DNA from: Pelargonium nanum
Lineage: Eukaryota > Streptophyta > Magnoliopsida > Geraniales > Geraniaceae
Direction of reading: 5' to 3'
NCBI GenBank assembly: GCA_036897485.1
Contig: JAYMTF010000079.1
Span: forward strand, 1 to 57,732
DNA length: 57,732 nucleotides
This document shows positions 1 through 10,800 of the stretch, one piece after another. Under the pieces are notes generated by a model. That model made no database searches, was not told the origin of the DNA, and saw nothing but the letters and a program-made list of their open reading frames with translations. Made by a program: the position numbers and the translations under genes. Every line of letters starts with the position of its first letter. The stretch's first letter is position 1.

Positions 1-1
1 A

Positions 2-103
2 TCATCTATTGAGCGCTACAATCGCAAGTTCAAGCCACCACGTCTGCCTAAGAGAAAATTCGAAAACAAGCGAGACCGTAAGTACCACCATGATCACGAC
101 TGT
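2..103 (+). other. Possible 3' end of a coding region cut by the left edge
   Basis: Starting at base 2 the plus strand reads 33 codons without a stop, rich in Arg, Lys and His, and ends at a TAG around 104-106. After that stop the same frame runs on for about 28 codons in a similarly basic composition (to about 190). This could be the last exon of a gene lying to the left, or a decayed piece of one with an internal stop. I do not recognise the family, there is no start in view, and such a short open stretch can occur by chance. Confidence 0.2.
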
Positions 104-190
104 TAGCGCAAACGGAACCACCACCGTCGTGGCGTTGGCATTTTCAAAAGACGGAACGCACGTTTCACTAAATTAGTGTTGGAGATCTGA

Positions 191-920
191 CGTGGCAAGC
201 TGCTAGTGACATGACATCGTCTACTTGGAAAAGACCGCTGACGTGGATGAACTAACCTATTATAATAGGTAAACTGGATGGGAATGTAAAATATTGCAAG
301 TCCGAAGTTGAAAACAATAAAAAAATAGGACCGAGGCCAACTCCATAATTCATACAAGTTCAAGGAGTCTTGAAGCATTTAACCCTATTTATTAAAAAAT
401 TCATGACACTACACAATACACATGAACAACTTGTGCTATATGAGAGAGGAGGGCAATCTTGACCTTGAATCTTGAATAAGATTATTTTATTTTATTTTAC
501 TTTTTTGTATTTTATTGAATACTTATGAGTTTATGGACTGCTTCTGATCTTAATTTTTTTTCATTAGAAATTCTAGTTTGACATTGTGATTATCATAAAC
601 TACTTGCAATTCCAAGAAATGCAATGAATTTAGTTGTTCATTTTATGAAAGTCAACCCTATGCATAGAACAAATCAATGGCATGCGGATGCAAAATAAAA
701 TATTATTTGAATTTTACAATAGTTTTTAGATCAAATCAAAGTTTACTTCAATAACCACCCGTGTTATGGCCTGCAATTCGTGTTTGAAAATCATATTTTA
801 AAGTTCATTATCATATTACATGAATAATTTGAGAATGACACAATTATTAAATATGTTGAGTTACACAACATAAACATAATTAGTTATAAATTGATTAACA
901 CGACATAAACACATTTAAAT
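191..920. other. AT-rich flank left of the transposon
   Basis: No coding frame with plausible composition or splice sites is visible. The stretch is AT-rich with runs of T and A, and I see no recognisable repeat ends before the MULE begins at 921. Confidence 0.5.
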
Positions 921-1024
921 AAGGGTAAATTGCAGATAACCCCTATGGGGTTATCACTTAAAGCAAAAATCACCTTAAGGTTCACTTAGTTGCACATAGC
1001 CACTTGTGCTTTCATTTTCGACTT
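921..1024 (+). repeat. Left terminal inverted repeat of the MULE
   Basis: This 104-bp stretch is a perfect reverse complement of 6981-7084. It starts AAGGGTAAATTGCAG; the true terminus may be the first G. It contains an internal palindrome at 935-955 and probably also the promoter side of the GRF gene, whose ATG lies about 220 bp inside. Confidence 0.95.
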
Positions 1025-1244
1025 AATTCTGTTAAAATAGATGGAAAGTTTAACGGAGTGCATCACGTGTTGATCACATGACGTTGAAATGTTTTTTAAT
1101 GTCCAAATTGCCCCTATTCCCTTTCTTCTTCATTCACGTTGATGTGAGGAAAGATTGAAATCTGAAAACCCTAAATCCCAAAATCAGGTTCTTAGGTGTT
1201 CTTGAGGCGAATGTGAGCTTGATCGATTGTTGGGTTCCTGCTCG

Positions 1245-1730
1245 ATGGAGATGGAAGGTGTCAATTGTCACTGCGGCGTGCCTGCTCCGATTAAAAGATC
1301 AACATCGGCCGAGAATGCAGGAAGAAGATTCATAGGGTGTGGCAAGTTCACGGTAAGTTTCATTGTATTTCATTTTGATTCTCTTCGTAAAACTCTGATA
1401 ACTTGATTCTGTTCTTCCCTTTCTTGTTTTTGATAGAAAGACTTCAAGTGCAACTTTTTCCATTGGATCGATCCTCCTAGTAGTGAAGTGTATGAGAAGA
1501 TTTCTTGTATGGAAGAAACAATTAGGAGGCTGAACGAAGAATTGAAGTTGGCAATGGAGGAAATTGCTGCGTTGAGGGCAGAGAACCAATTTCAATTGAA
1601 GAATGAAATTGAAAGTTCTTGTAGGATGTTAGAAGTGGAATTAGAGCAAAAAAGGGGTTGTAATTTTAGTAAATGGGTAGTTGTGTTTACTGTGATATGT
1701 GGTTTGATGATGTACAGAATGAATAATTGA
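1245..1730 (+). CDS. GRF-type zinc finger protein with coiled coil and C-terminal membrane segment, carried by the MULE
   Basis: Two exons, 1245-1352 and 1437-1730, join in phase 0 across a small GTAAG...TAG intron and encode 133 aa. Residues 8-46 form a GRF zinc finger: Cys8 and Cys10 (CHCG), then GRRFIGC with Cys32, then Cys41 in KCNFFHW. GRF fingers bind nucleic acid in topoisomerase III and APE2-type proteins. Residues 49-100 are charged and heptad-like, so probably a coiled coil, and the tail WVVVFTVICGLMMY is a likely membrane anchor. Short plant proteins with this layout are common and usually annotated as uncharacterised GRF-type proteins. An in-frame second ATG lies two codons on. 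The gene lies wholly inside the MULE, facing the transposase. A role as a transposon accessory protein is an inference from position only; it could also be a captured host gene. Confidence 0.82.
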
Positions 1731-1899
1731 TGAACAATTATGTACTTATGCTTCAATGAATGAATGAGTTATCTGAAATTGGAAAGCAAGCTTACTGGTT
1801 TTTTTTTTTGTTTGCATTGAATGTTGGTTGGTTTGCCATGAATGTAGGTTGTTGAATGTTGGTTGGATTTGGGAAAAATTTGGTTAAATATGGCAGATT

Positions 1900-2055
1900 G
1901 CATTTGGGATGCATTTGGTTGATAGGTTTGATTTGGACAAATGCATTTGGGATGCATTTGGTTGATCAATTATTGAATGATGTGAGTTTAGTATGCATTT
2001 GGGATGCATTATTGAATGATGTGAATTTGGTATGCATTTGGGATGCATTTGTGAA
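1900..2055 (+). repeat. Imperfect minisatellite, four copies of a 16-bp core
   Basis: The core GCATTTGGGATGCATT occurs four times, at about 1900, 1943, 1994 and 2033, with spacers of variable length that are themselves similar (for example ATTGAATGATGTGA twice). It lies between the 3' ends of the two MULE genes. Confidence 0.8.
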
Positions 2056-2449
2056 TTTGGTAGCTTTGAAATGTCAAAAAAATGGGCAGCATCTTGGCTG
2101 ATTTTGTGCATTTTGTTGGTTGAATGTTGGGTACATTTGACCTGGAAATAAACTTGAAATTCACATCCACACAATCCAAATAAAAAACACACAATGAATC
2201 TTCAACCACATCTCAGATTTCCCAAAAATAAAACCACCATTTTTGTCCTTACAAAGCTCCAACATTAAACAATTAGCCACCATCATCACATGGGTGATCT
2301 GACCCATGGATGGACCACACATCCAAAAGCAAAGATTCTTTGTCCCTTCTAACCCCACAAAAACAGTGCCCAATACAATATCAAATTCCCACAAAAACAG
2401 TTCCCAAATACAAAATCAAAATCCAAAAAACAGTTCCCCATCACAGTTT

Positions 2450-5400
2450 TTAGGGTTGGCTTGAGCTAGCTCCAGCTTTTTTCCCTTTCATTTTCCCTTT
2501 TCCTTTGCCTTTCTCTGGCCTCTCTGCAGCTGATGTTGGAGGTGGTTGTGTGCTGGATAGGCCTTCTCCATGTTGACCATCCACAGATCTCCTATTTGCT
2601 GTTCTGGAGAAGGAGGCCTCAGCTGCAAACCTTGAAGAACCCACTGCTGCCATGAACTGTTTCTGCATAAACCAGCAAAGAGTAAGTCAATTTTAATAGT
2701 CCTATAATCTACAAAACAGTATGCTCATAGTGCAGGATTTGATTATAGTGCATAATGCATAATTTGTTCATAATTTGTAGAATTGTACCTGAAATCCAGA
2801 TCTGTCTTCATGTAATGCTTGTCCAGCTAGACCACAAGATGGAATTTGGGCAGATTTACCAGCTAAATCAGGGGTCTACAACATCAAACCAACCACAGTA
2901 TAAGTAAGTTCAGTTTTATGATTTGTAAATGCATGAAATACATGACTCAAACATAATACATATGCAAAGTAAAGTAATTATACCTGTTGAAAAGCTGCTG
3001 GATTGCTTTTTTTGGCCTTACTCATGATTTTCAATTTTTGCCGCTTTGGCCGATTAATTCCTGGAATCCATGGCTGAGAGGCCTCTTGATTCCTTTCAGC
3101 TTGCCTCTTTAAGGCAGCTTGCCTTTTAGCCTCGATCTCCTCCGGGGTGCACTCAGTTCTTGATCCACTAGTGTCATCTTCTATACTTGGTTTTTTCCTT
3201 TGCTTCTCTAGTTTCTTCAGAGCAGCCTTCCTTTTCTTCTCAAAATCAATTGTGGAGGTTCTTTCACTAGGATTTCTGCTAGAGCTAGCACTGGTTTTGG
3301 TGTTTCCAGTGCCCTTCTTCCTCAGCTTCCTTTCAGCAGGACCCTCACCATAATCCTTTGGGGTGCAACTACGAGTGTTGTGCCCGTGTGCCCCACACCT
3401 ACTGCAAGTAACATCACCTCCCTGCCTACTTGCCTTATGTGGATTTTGAACCTCAGCAGCATTCTTTCTCCTTTTTAGCCTTGGCCTACCTGGAGGCTTC
3501 TGAATAATTGGGGGATGAATGGCTTCCTTCCCACTAGGTGGCCAATCTTTCATGCCTGGCACAGGATATATTTGTCCTTCATAGGTTTTCTTGAATGCTG
3601 TCACATGGTAATATTTACTCACATAAAGCTCAGCCTTTTCCCTAATCTTCCCTATAGATGCCATGGCATGCTTGCAAGGCAACCCACTTAACTGGAAATC
3701 CATACACGTACATGTCCTTCCTTCTAAATTGACAGTAAACTTATCAGCCCCTTCTTCCACTTCAAAAAATCCACCCCCACTTGGCAAAGCAAAACAGTGT
3801 CTTGATTCTTTCTTGTTGTACTCAAGTAGAAGCTTGATCTTCGGACATATCAACCCATTCCAGCCAGCTACCACATTCTTCTTCATGTAAAACCTACTCA
3901 TCAACTTCCGTCGTAGGAACTCGCATAGTGAAATGATAGGCATCTCCCTTCCATCCTTGATCCAGCTGTTGAAAGCCTCAGAGAGACTATTTGTTTGAAT
4001 GTCAGAGCAGGCCCTGTTGGTGAAGAAGGCCTTGCACCATTCCTTTTCTGGTCTAGCTTTTAGCCACTCATATGCTGCATTGTCAATACCCTTCAACACT
4101 AACATTTCTTGCTGAAACCTGTGGGGAGAATTGGCCTTGGCACATTTCCACAGCTGAACTTTCAAAGCTTCACTTTTGAATTCTTTATACCAGTTCTCGT
4201 ACATGTGACGCATACAGAAACGATGCTCCACATGTGGTATCCAGTCTCTAAATAACTCCACTAGGCCCTACAATAACATATAATTGTCCTAATATTATGA
4301 CCAACTTAAGCTATGGAAAACTAACAAAGAACAAGAAATGTCAATTGAAGAATGAAATTGACAGAATAATATACAATACCTTTTGTTTATCGGATATGAA
4401 AACCCATCCTCGTTGTTCATCTTCGCCGAAGTCCTCAAATAGTTGTTCCAAGAACCACTTCCAGCTAGCCTTGTTCTCTTGCTCCACAATGGCAAATGCC
4501 AAAGGGAACATGCCATCGTTGGCATCCCATGCCACAGCAGACAACAACTGCCCTCCGTAGTATCCCTTTAGATGACAACCGTCTATGCCTACGAAGGGAC
4601 GACAACCGTCAATGAAGCCTTGTTTCTGTGGTCCAAATCGCATGTATAGTCGTAGGAACCTTGGAACTGCCCTCTCTGTCCCAACTTGTCCATCATGTTC
4701 AATCATTAATTTCCACTTGCTTTCTGGATTGGTTTTGGTGATCATCTCCAGATAATCATGCAGCCTCTCGTACTCGAAGGTTTTGTCACCACCAATCAAG
4801 GTTCTAGCTCTTCTAATTGCCCGGTAAGCCTTGTATTTGCTTATGTTGCAGGTGATATCACGGTATACCAACCGTTGAAATAGCTTGAAATCCATGTTAG
4901 GGTTGTCTTTAACATCTTTCTTGTATCTGTAAATGGAAAGTGATTAATACAACAAACATAATACACACAAACATAATACACACAAACATAATTCATATAG
5001 TCCTAAAACATGAAAGAATAATTAGGGAGTACCTTTCAGCCAACCAGTCGGAGGTAATACGTTGGTTGTTAACAGGTTTCTCGCAACTGTGCTCATTGTA
5101 AAAGGTCTTGATTTCCAAGTCCGATGACCCATTCACTGAACTGCACCAAATATAGAACTTGCAATCCTCTTCCTTGCACACAACCCCAATAGCCTTTGGC
5201 TCATTCTTCGTGAACACGTAATCAAACCCTTTCTCAGCCGCGTAGTTTTTTAAAACCCCCCTAAATATCCTCGCATTCTGAAATCTACTATACAAACCAA
5301 TTTGAACATTCCTCAAATCAGCAAACTGAACAAAGGTTCTTCTCACTTCTCGGGCTCGTTGTTTATCACATACTTCCCCATCACTGTCATTGTTTACGGG

Positions 5401-6594
5401 CTTCGTCCAGTCTTCACTACCCACGCCCTCTCTTACCTCTGGACTATGTTCTTCTTCAAAATTGTCATGCTCTGAATCACTGTGGTGATCTTCCTCATTT
5501 TGATCCCCCTCTTGCTCTACCTGAGGTCCATCTTGTGCATCATCATTCACTTCATGATTTTCTTGAGCATCCTCAGCCTCTTGCTCCCCCTCCTTTAATC
5601 CATCAATTTCTTCATCCCCATCATCAAGTATAGGCTTAAAACTAGCCCAATCAGGTACCTCCAAATCATCATTCAATGCATCCATACCTTGTCGTTGCTC
5701 ATCATTATCCGCTGCCTCAACATTTTCAAATGCCTCATTTCCATCATATATATCAGCAAGATCTTCATTGGAAACTGCACTCCCTGCATCATTATCATCG
5801 TCAACAGCTTCACCTGGTGCATTCTCATCTTCAACTTCTTCCTCTTCACCATCAGCATTATCATCTTCAGCTTCCAAATCTTCACCATCAGCATTATCAT
5901 CTTCAGCTTCTACATTTTCACCATCAGCATTCTCTTCTTCTGATGCATCAAGATCCTCAACTTCTACCTCTTCCTCACCTTCTTCGTCAACCTCAGCCTT
6001 ATCATTTCTACCCAAATCACAACCTTCCATCTCATCTTCAGAATCCAATGAATGAACAAGTTGGACCTTCCCACCCTCACATGCGGTGTTCACATCGTAT
6101 CCTGCCTCTTTTATATCCTCTAACTCTTGACGAGTGACAAACAATAACTTCTCTTTAGGAGTCTTAATTGAAGCCTTACTAACATCTAAATCCTTCACAT
6201 CTGCCCCTAAACGTACATCAAACAACTTCCCACTTGGAGTCATCTTAGCCAATGGAGGAGGTCCTGGCACAATGTACATTGTCATCACATCATGCTGCCC
6301 ATATGCCAAAAACATTTGACGAACATCTTTCTCACTACACATTTCCTCCACTGAATCAGGAAAAGGTAGTTTAGGGTTCCTCCAGTAGACTTTACTTGTT
6401 GGCTCATAGCCTAATTGTACCACAATTTGCATAAACCTGATGAAACTAAATTCATCTGCAGCCATGTTACCAATAAACTTAACCTTATCACTAGTGTACC
6501 TAAACGATGGATCTGTGACAAAGTAACCACCATGAAACACTTGGAAAATTTTTTTGGAATCCCAATCTATTTCATCCTTCATTTTAGCCTTCAT
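2450..6594 (-). CDS. MuDR-family transposase, five exons
   Basis: Exons 6594-5033, 4926-4380, 4267-2984, 2875-2789 and 2662-2450 join in frame at GT-AG borders to about 1,230 aa without a stop. Order of parts: an N-terminal PB1-like segment (about residues 1-115); a long acidic linker with repeats of the type AEDDNADGE; the MuDR DNA-binding region around residues 420-520 (start RRTFVQFADL, including CKEEDCKFYIW); the MULE DDE catalytic domain (VGIDGCHLKGYYGGQLL holding the first Asp, SDKQKGL the second, across intron 2); a SWIM zinc finger (CTCMDFQLSGLPCKH); a CCHC knuckle (CSRCGAHGHNTRSC); and a Lys/Ser-rich tail. The enzyme would bind the terminal repeats and catalyse cut-and-paste transposition in the nucleus. 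I chose ATG 6594 because it follows a leader with a probable intron. All key domains are present, so it may be functional. Confidence 0.92.
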
Positions 6595-6900
6595 TTTTTT
6601 GAAATGTCTAGCACCTGCAGACCTACATATACCAGATTCAACACAAAATGAAAAGAAATTTCTACTTCACTGATCAATTTTGGGTTCTAATGTTACAATC
6701 TCTACATATCAGTTAGGGTTCTTGTTCAAATTAGGGCTAACTATTTCATGATTTACTTACCTCATTTCAGCCAAGGAAAGCGTCGCCGGAAACTCGCCTG
6801 GTAACGCGTCGGAATCTCGCCTGAAAAATCGCCGGAATCACTCTTCACGATCGCTTCACTCTCCCAAGCCTCTCCAACTTCAGACACATAAATGAGACCG
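6595..6900 (-). promoter_or_regulatory. Transposase 5' leader with a probable intron
   Basis: On the minus strand a donor (ATGAG|GTAAGT) lies at about 6761/6760 and acceptors lie at about 6616-6623 (ATGTAG|GTCTGCAG|GTGC), just before ATG 6594. This predicts a leader intron of about 140 bp. The leader exon upstream is GC-rich (CGCCGG repeats), unlike the rest of the element. Confidence 0.5.
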
Positions 6901-6980
6901 TTATTTTTGGGTTGGGCATTTATTAGTCTTTAGGGGTATAATAGTCTTTTCCCACACAAACTCACGGTGTTATGGACGTG

Positions 6981-7084
6981 AAGTCGAAAATGAAAGCACA
7001 AGTGGCTATGTGCAACTAAGTGAACCTTAAGGTGATTTTTGCTTTAAGTGATAACCCCATAGGGGTTATCTGCAATTTACCCTT
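6981..7084 (-). repeat. Right terminal inverted repeat of the MULE
   Basis: Perfect 104-bp mate of the left repeat. The similarity stops sharply at base 6980, where the internal sequence diverges (ACTTAAT on the left, ACTTCAC on the right). It sits upstream of the transposase leader and presumably holds promoter and transposase-binding functions. Confidence 0.95.
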
Positions 7085-7845
7085 TTTATTATTATGTTAC
7101 TTTATTTAAGCAACATATATATTACCAAAAATAATAATTTGGATGATAAAAATTATGAAGTTTGGCTTTGAATGATCTTTGAAATTCTTATCTTAAAGTA
7201 GAAGTCTTTATAAGTTGTTGAATTCACAAAATCTTACTAATTTACATATTTAACTTAAGAAATTGGAATTGAGTATCCTAAGCTAAAAATTATTTGACTT
7301 AGGCTAAGCCACGAATAAGATTATGACATATTATTTAAAAAAAAGAAAAAAGGGTCATGTAGGTTATAAAATTTCAGGATTGGATATACCCGCAAAATAT
7401 ATAAATCAAAAGGTGCAATAATATGTTTCAAAACATTACATTTTGAGTAGTAATCAGCAAATATCCATTCTATAAATTATTTTTACCTCTTTGTGAAAAT
7501 AGGAGATTCATAATATTAAAATTGAATTAAATCTCACACTCACTATTGCAACCAACAAGTTCCAAACAAAGAAAAATGAGCTACAACAGCTAAAAACACT
7601 TCAACCAACAAAGTGAAGCCTTCATAAATAAGTCAATTGTAATAAAAAGTTACATCATGGAGGAAGAGAGAGAGAGTGGTAGTGAAGAAGTTGATTCTAG
7701 TGGCTAATATGATAGAAGAAGCATCTATATCACCTGCACCTATTGATGAACTATGATCAAGAACTAATAATACAAAGTTGCGCCCCAAGGTCGCAGCCTC
7801 TGAACTTTACAGTGCCAAAAAAGACTCCTGGTGCCGGAGACACAA
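7085..7845. other. Intergenic stretch between the MULE and the RH3 3' end
   Basis: The region is AT-rich with no plausible coding frame. A (GA)n run lies near 7664-7677. The part next to 7845 must include the RH3 3' untranslated region. Confidence 0.5.
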
Positions 7846-10800
7846 CTAGTAGTTTCCCGGGCATTCTGTTGCCCTGTGCCCGGGCTTCCCACAGTTGAAA
7901 CATGCACCTCCGAACATGCTGTTAAGGACATTCCGAGTTCAGTTTTCAGAGCAAAAATGATTATCAAGAATGGAAGAGGATGAATGAGAATCTATGATGC
8001 TGATGAAAGCAAATAAACAGATGAAAATGAGGTATCGTGGACAAGTCGGGAGTCTATCAGTGGATGCACAAGTCAAAAATCTTACAACTCGGGTTCTCGT
8101 GAAAGCAAACATGTGATTTCATGTACATTCTCCAACTGATTTGTACCATCTTCTTCCCTGGCGGGGCTATAGGTCATTACACTAGTAGATCTATTAATAT
8201 CATATTAGAACTTCGGTCCCAAAATGTGTCTTATTGGACATTTTGTAAGAGTTTGGCTTCCTCCCATCCTCAAGAGCCTTTTATTATAACAAATTCAAGT
8301 GATTATAACTACCTAATGTAAAGGAGATAATCGGTAATCCAAGCATAATTCTCATCTCAAAAAGTAAAGCGAACACTTATTTTGGGACAGCAGTTTAATA
8401 CCTCGCTTTTCCTACTCGTATATCTTTTTCGCCTTTCATTTCATAAGATTCTTTTTGTTATTTATAGCAAGTCATTAATAGAATGAATCTCAAATTTATC
8501 AATATATCGAGTTCTTTAAAGGAATGCAAGACAACAGCAAGACAGCCTCAGAAGGGAAAGATATATATACCTGTCCCGGGATGGTGACCTGCTGCTGGAT
8601 CGCCCACCAATTAGCCAATCATCTGTATCACCGCTACTTCTTGACAGACGAGACCAGTTATTATTATCACTCCTGCCTCGACCACCACTGCTTCGACCAC
8701 CCATGCTTCGACCGCCACTGCCACGACCACCCATGCTTCGACCACCACTGCCTCGGCCTCCGCGTCTATATCCATCGTCGTCATCATCAGAGCCTCGGCC
8801 GCCGCCCCAACCTCGGGAATTTCCATAACCACCTCTACCCCTAGAGCCTCCTCGTGAACCCCGATCCCTGCCAGAAAATCTTCCATAGAAATCGCTTGGA
8901 GGTTCATCATCTTGTAGAGCAGGCAACTGCAAATCCACACATTGATAAGCACATTTATTTCATCACAATTTTTTTAGATAATTAAATAAATAAACAACTG
9001 ATAAAACCATATCCATGAATACACAAACATTACACAATAAATTTGTAGATATATGTCCATAGAAAGCGGACAAACCTTAGTGATCTTTGTAATAGTGTTC
9101 CCCGGGGGTAGTGGCTTGTTCAGCAATTCTTTAGCTATCTCCTCCGGGAGATCAAAAACTGCTCCTTGAACCTGATATCAGCAACATATATGACTTAAGC
9201 GGAACAAAGCAACATATTACCAAAGAAAATTTGAATAACTCAATAGATACCAACCATTTCATCTGCAAGTAAATGTATCTTCCCTATTTCATCGGCAGCT
9301 GTCGTATAAACATCCGAAAGGAACCCCATAACAGTTCTGGCAGACATAAACCCTCTAGATTGAGTTGAATCCCGCGTCCATTGCAATGTAGTCCATCCCT
9401 GCAAATCATGAATAAAAGTGTAAGATGAACAATCAAAGCTTTAGAAAGGAAAGAAAAACAAAAAACTTGCTCGAATTGAAACTAAGTAAAAAAATTGTTA
9501 TCTGCTATATGTTATCTGTAACGCCTATTAGGGGATATGCAACAACATAAAGATAAATGGAGTAGTTCATAAATGAATCACAGAAGATTTGATGGCTCAA
9601 CATTTACCTGCTCGTGGTTTATGAGTGATCGGGACGAAGGAGGACGGGCGAATCCACTCAATTGTGCAAGTGCGGCAGCAAGAGATTTTATTCCTTGCTC
9701 TTCCATCAATTGTTGTGCAGTTGGCATGAAAAACTCTACAGACTCAGGATGGACTCCATTGAGAGTCGCAACCACATGTGAAGCAGATGACTCCAAAACC
9801 TCTTCAATACTTGGTGGAGTGATGAATTGAAATTTGCAGCCAACATCACGCTCAAGGGTTTTAACTGTCCTTCTCTGGTTGCCGGTAAACATCAAAATGG
9901 CATTCCCTTCTTTCCCCGCACGCCCAGTACGGCCAGAACGGTGCACAAAGGTCTCTGGGTCATTAGGTAATTCATAGTGGATAATCTGAAGAAATGGGTA
10001 AAGAGATTCTCATACTTGTCAATATAATGAAAGGCAATCTGAACTCAGAACTTGCAAAGTAGAGGGAAAAAAACATGAACTTTTCAAAGCAGGTAAACAT
10101 AACAAGTTGGAAATTTGAAGGAAACATTGATGTGGTAACAACTAACAACGACACCAGTAGCCGTAGAGATGGCTTATATGAAACCCGTAATTTATAGCAC
10201 AAAACAACAAATTCAATAAGTTTTCATCTATTAAAAAAAACAGAAAGAAGTGTGTGCAATATTTTATGAACTTACAAGATCGACATTGGGAATATCAAGC
10301 CCACGAGATGCAACATCAGTAGCAACAAGCACTGTGAACTTTCCTTGCCGAAAACCATTCAATGTTCTCTCCCTTTGATGCTGAGATATATCCCCATGCA
10401 ATGCCTCAGAAGCTATGCTACTTGTTAATGACATTGAGACTTCATCAGCATCTCGTTTTGTCTGTGTAAAAACAATGGTCTTCCCACCCTTTGCGTAAAC
10501 CTGAGAATTATGACCACACTCAATGACGCGGAAACAATGTACTCAATAAAGCATTATCATGCACTCATACAAACAAATAATATATATAATTTTTTTTTTT
10601 TTTAGTGAAGAGGAGGTGGAGTTCTTAGGAACAACATAATTGCGAAGCAAAAGGAATTTTTTAATACAAATAAAAGTCCAGTAACCACACCACTAAATGT
10701 GAACCATTAGAAGTCGAATGATGAAAATTGCAAACTATACCGTTATAAGATCGCTGAGAAGGGTCCTCTTTGAAGTTGAAGTTACTGATATAGCATATAG

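Larger units (their letters stand above)
921..7084. mobile_element. Complete two-gene Mutator-like transposon (MULE)
   Basis: The element is bounded by 104-bp terminal inverted repeats (921-1024 and 6981-7084) that are identical base for base when one is reverse-complemented. Inside are a MuDR-type transposase on the minus strand and a GRF zinc-finger gene on the plus strand, both transcribed from a terminus toward the centre, with about 720 bp between their stop codons. Both genes have clean splice sites and uninterrupted frames. Long TIRs, this transposase family and inward convergent genes are hallmarks of MULEs. The usual 9-bp target-site duplication is not clear: the bases next to the ends (tttaaataa on the left, tttttatta on the right, taking GGG as the terminus) agree at only six of nine positions. 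Identical TIRs and open genes suggest a young, possibly autonomous copy; activity is an inference. Confidence 0.93.

Noticed and set aside
5676..6137. His-rich and Ser-rich plus-strand frames
   Set aside because: They are antisense translations of the acidic GAT/GAA-rich repeats in transposase exon 1.
8524..8952. Alternative frames through the RH3 Gly-rich region
   Set aside because: Low-complexity GGN repeats leave all frames open; the chosen frame joins exons 8 and 10 in phase and matches the RH3 layout.
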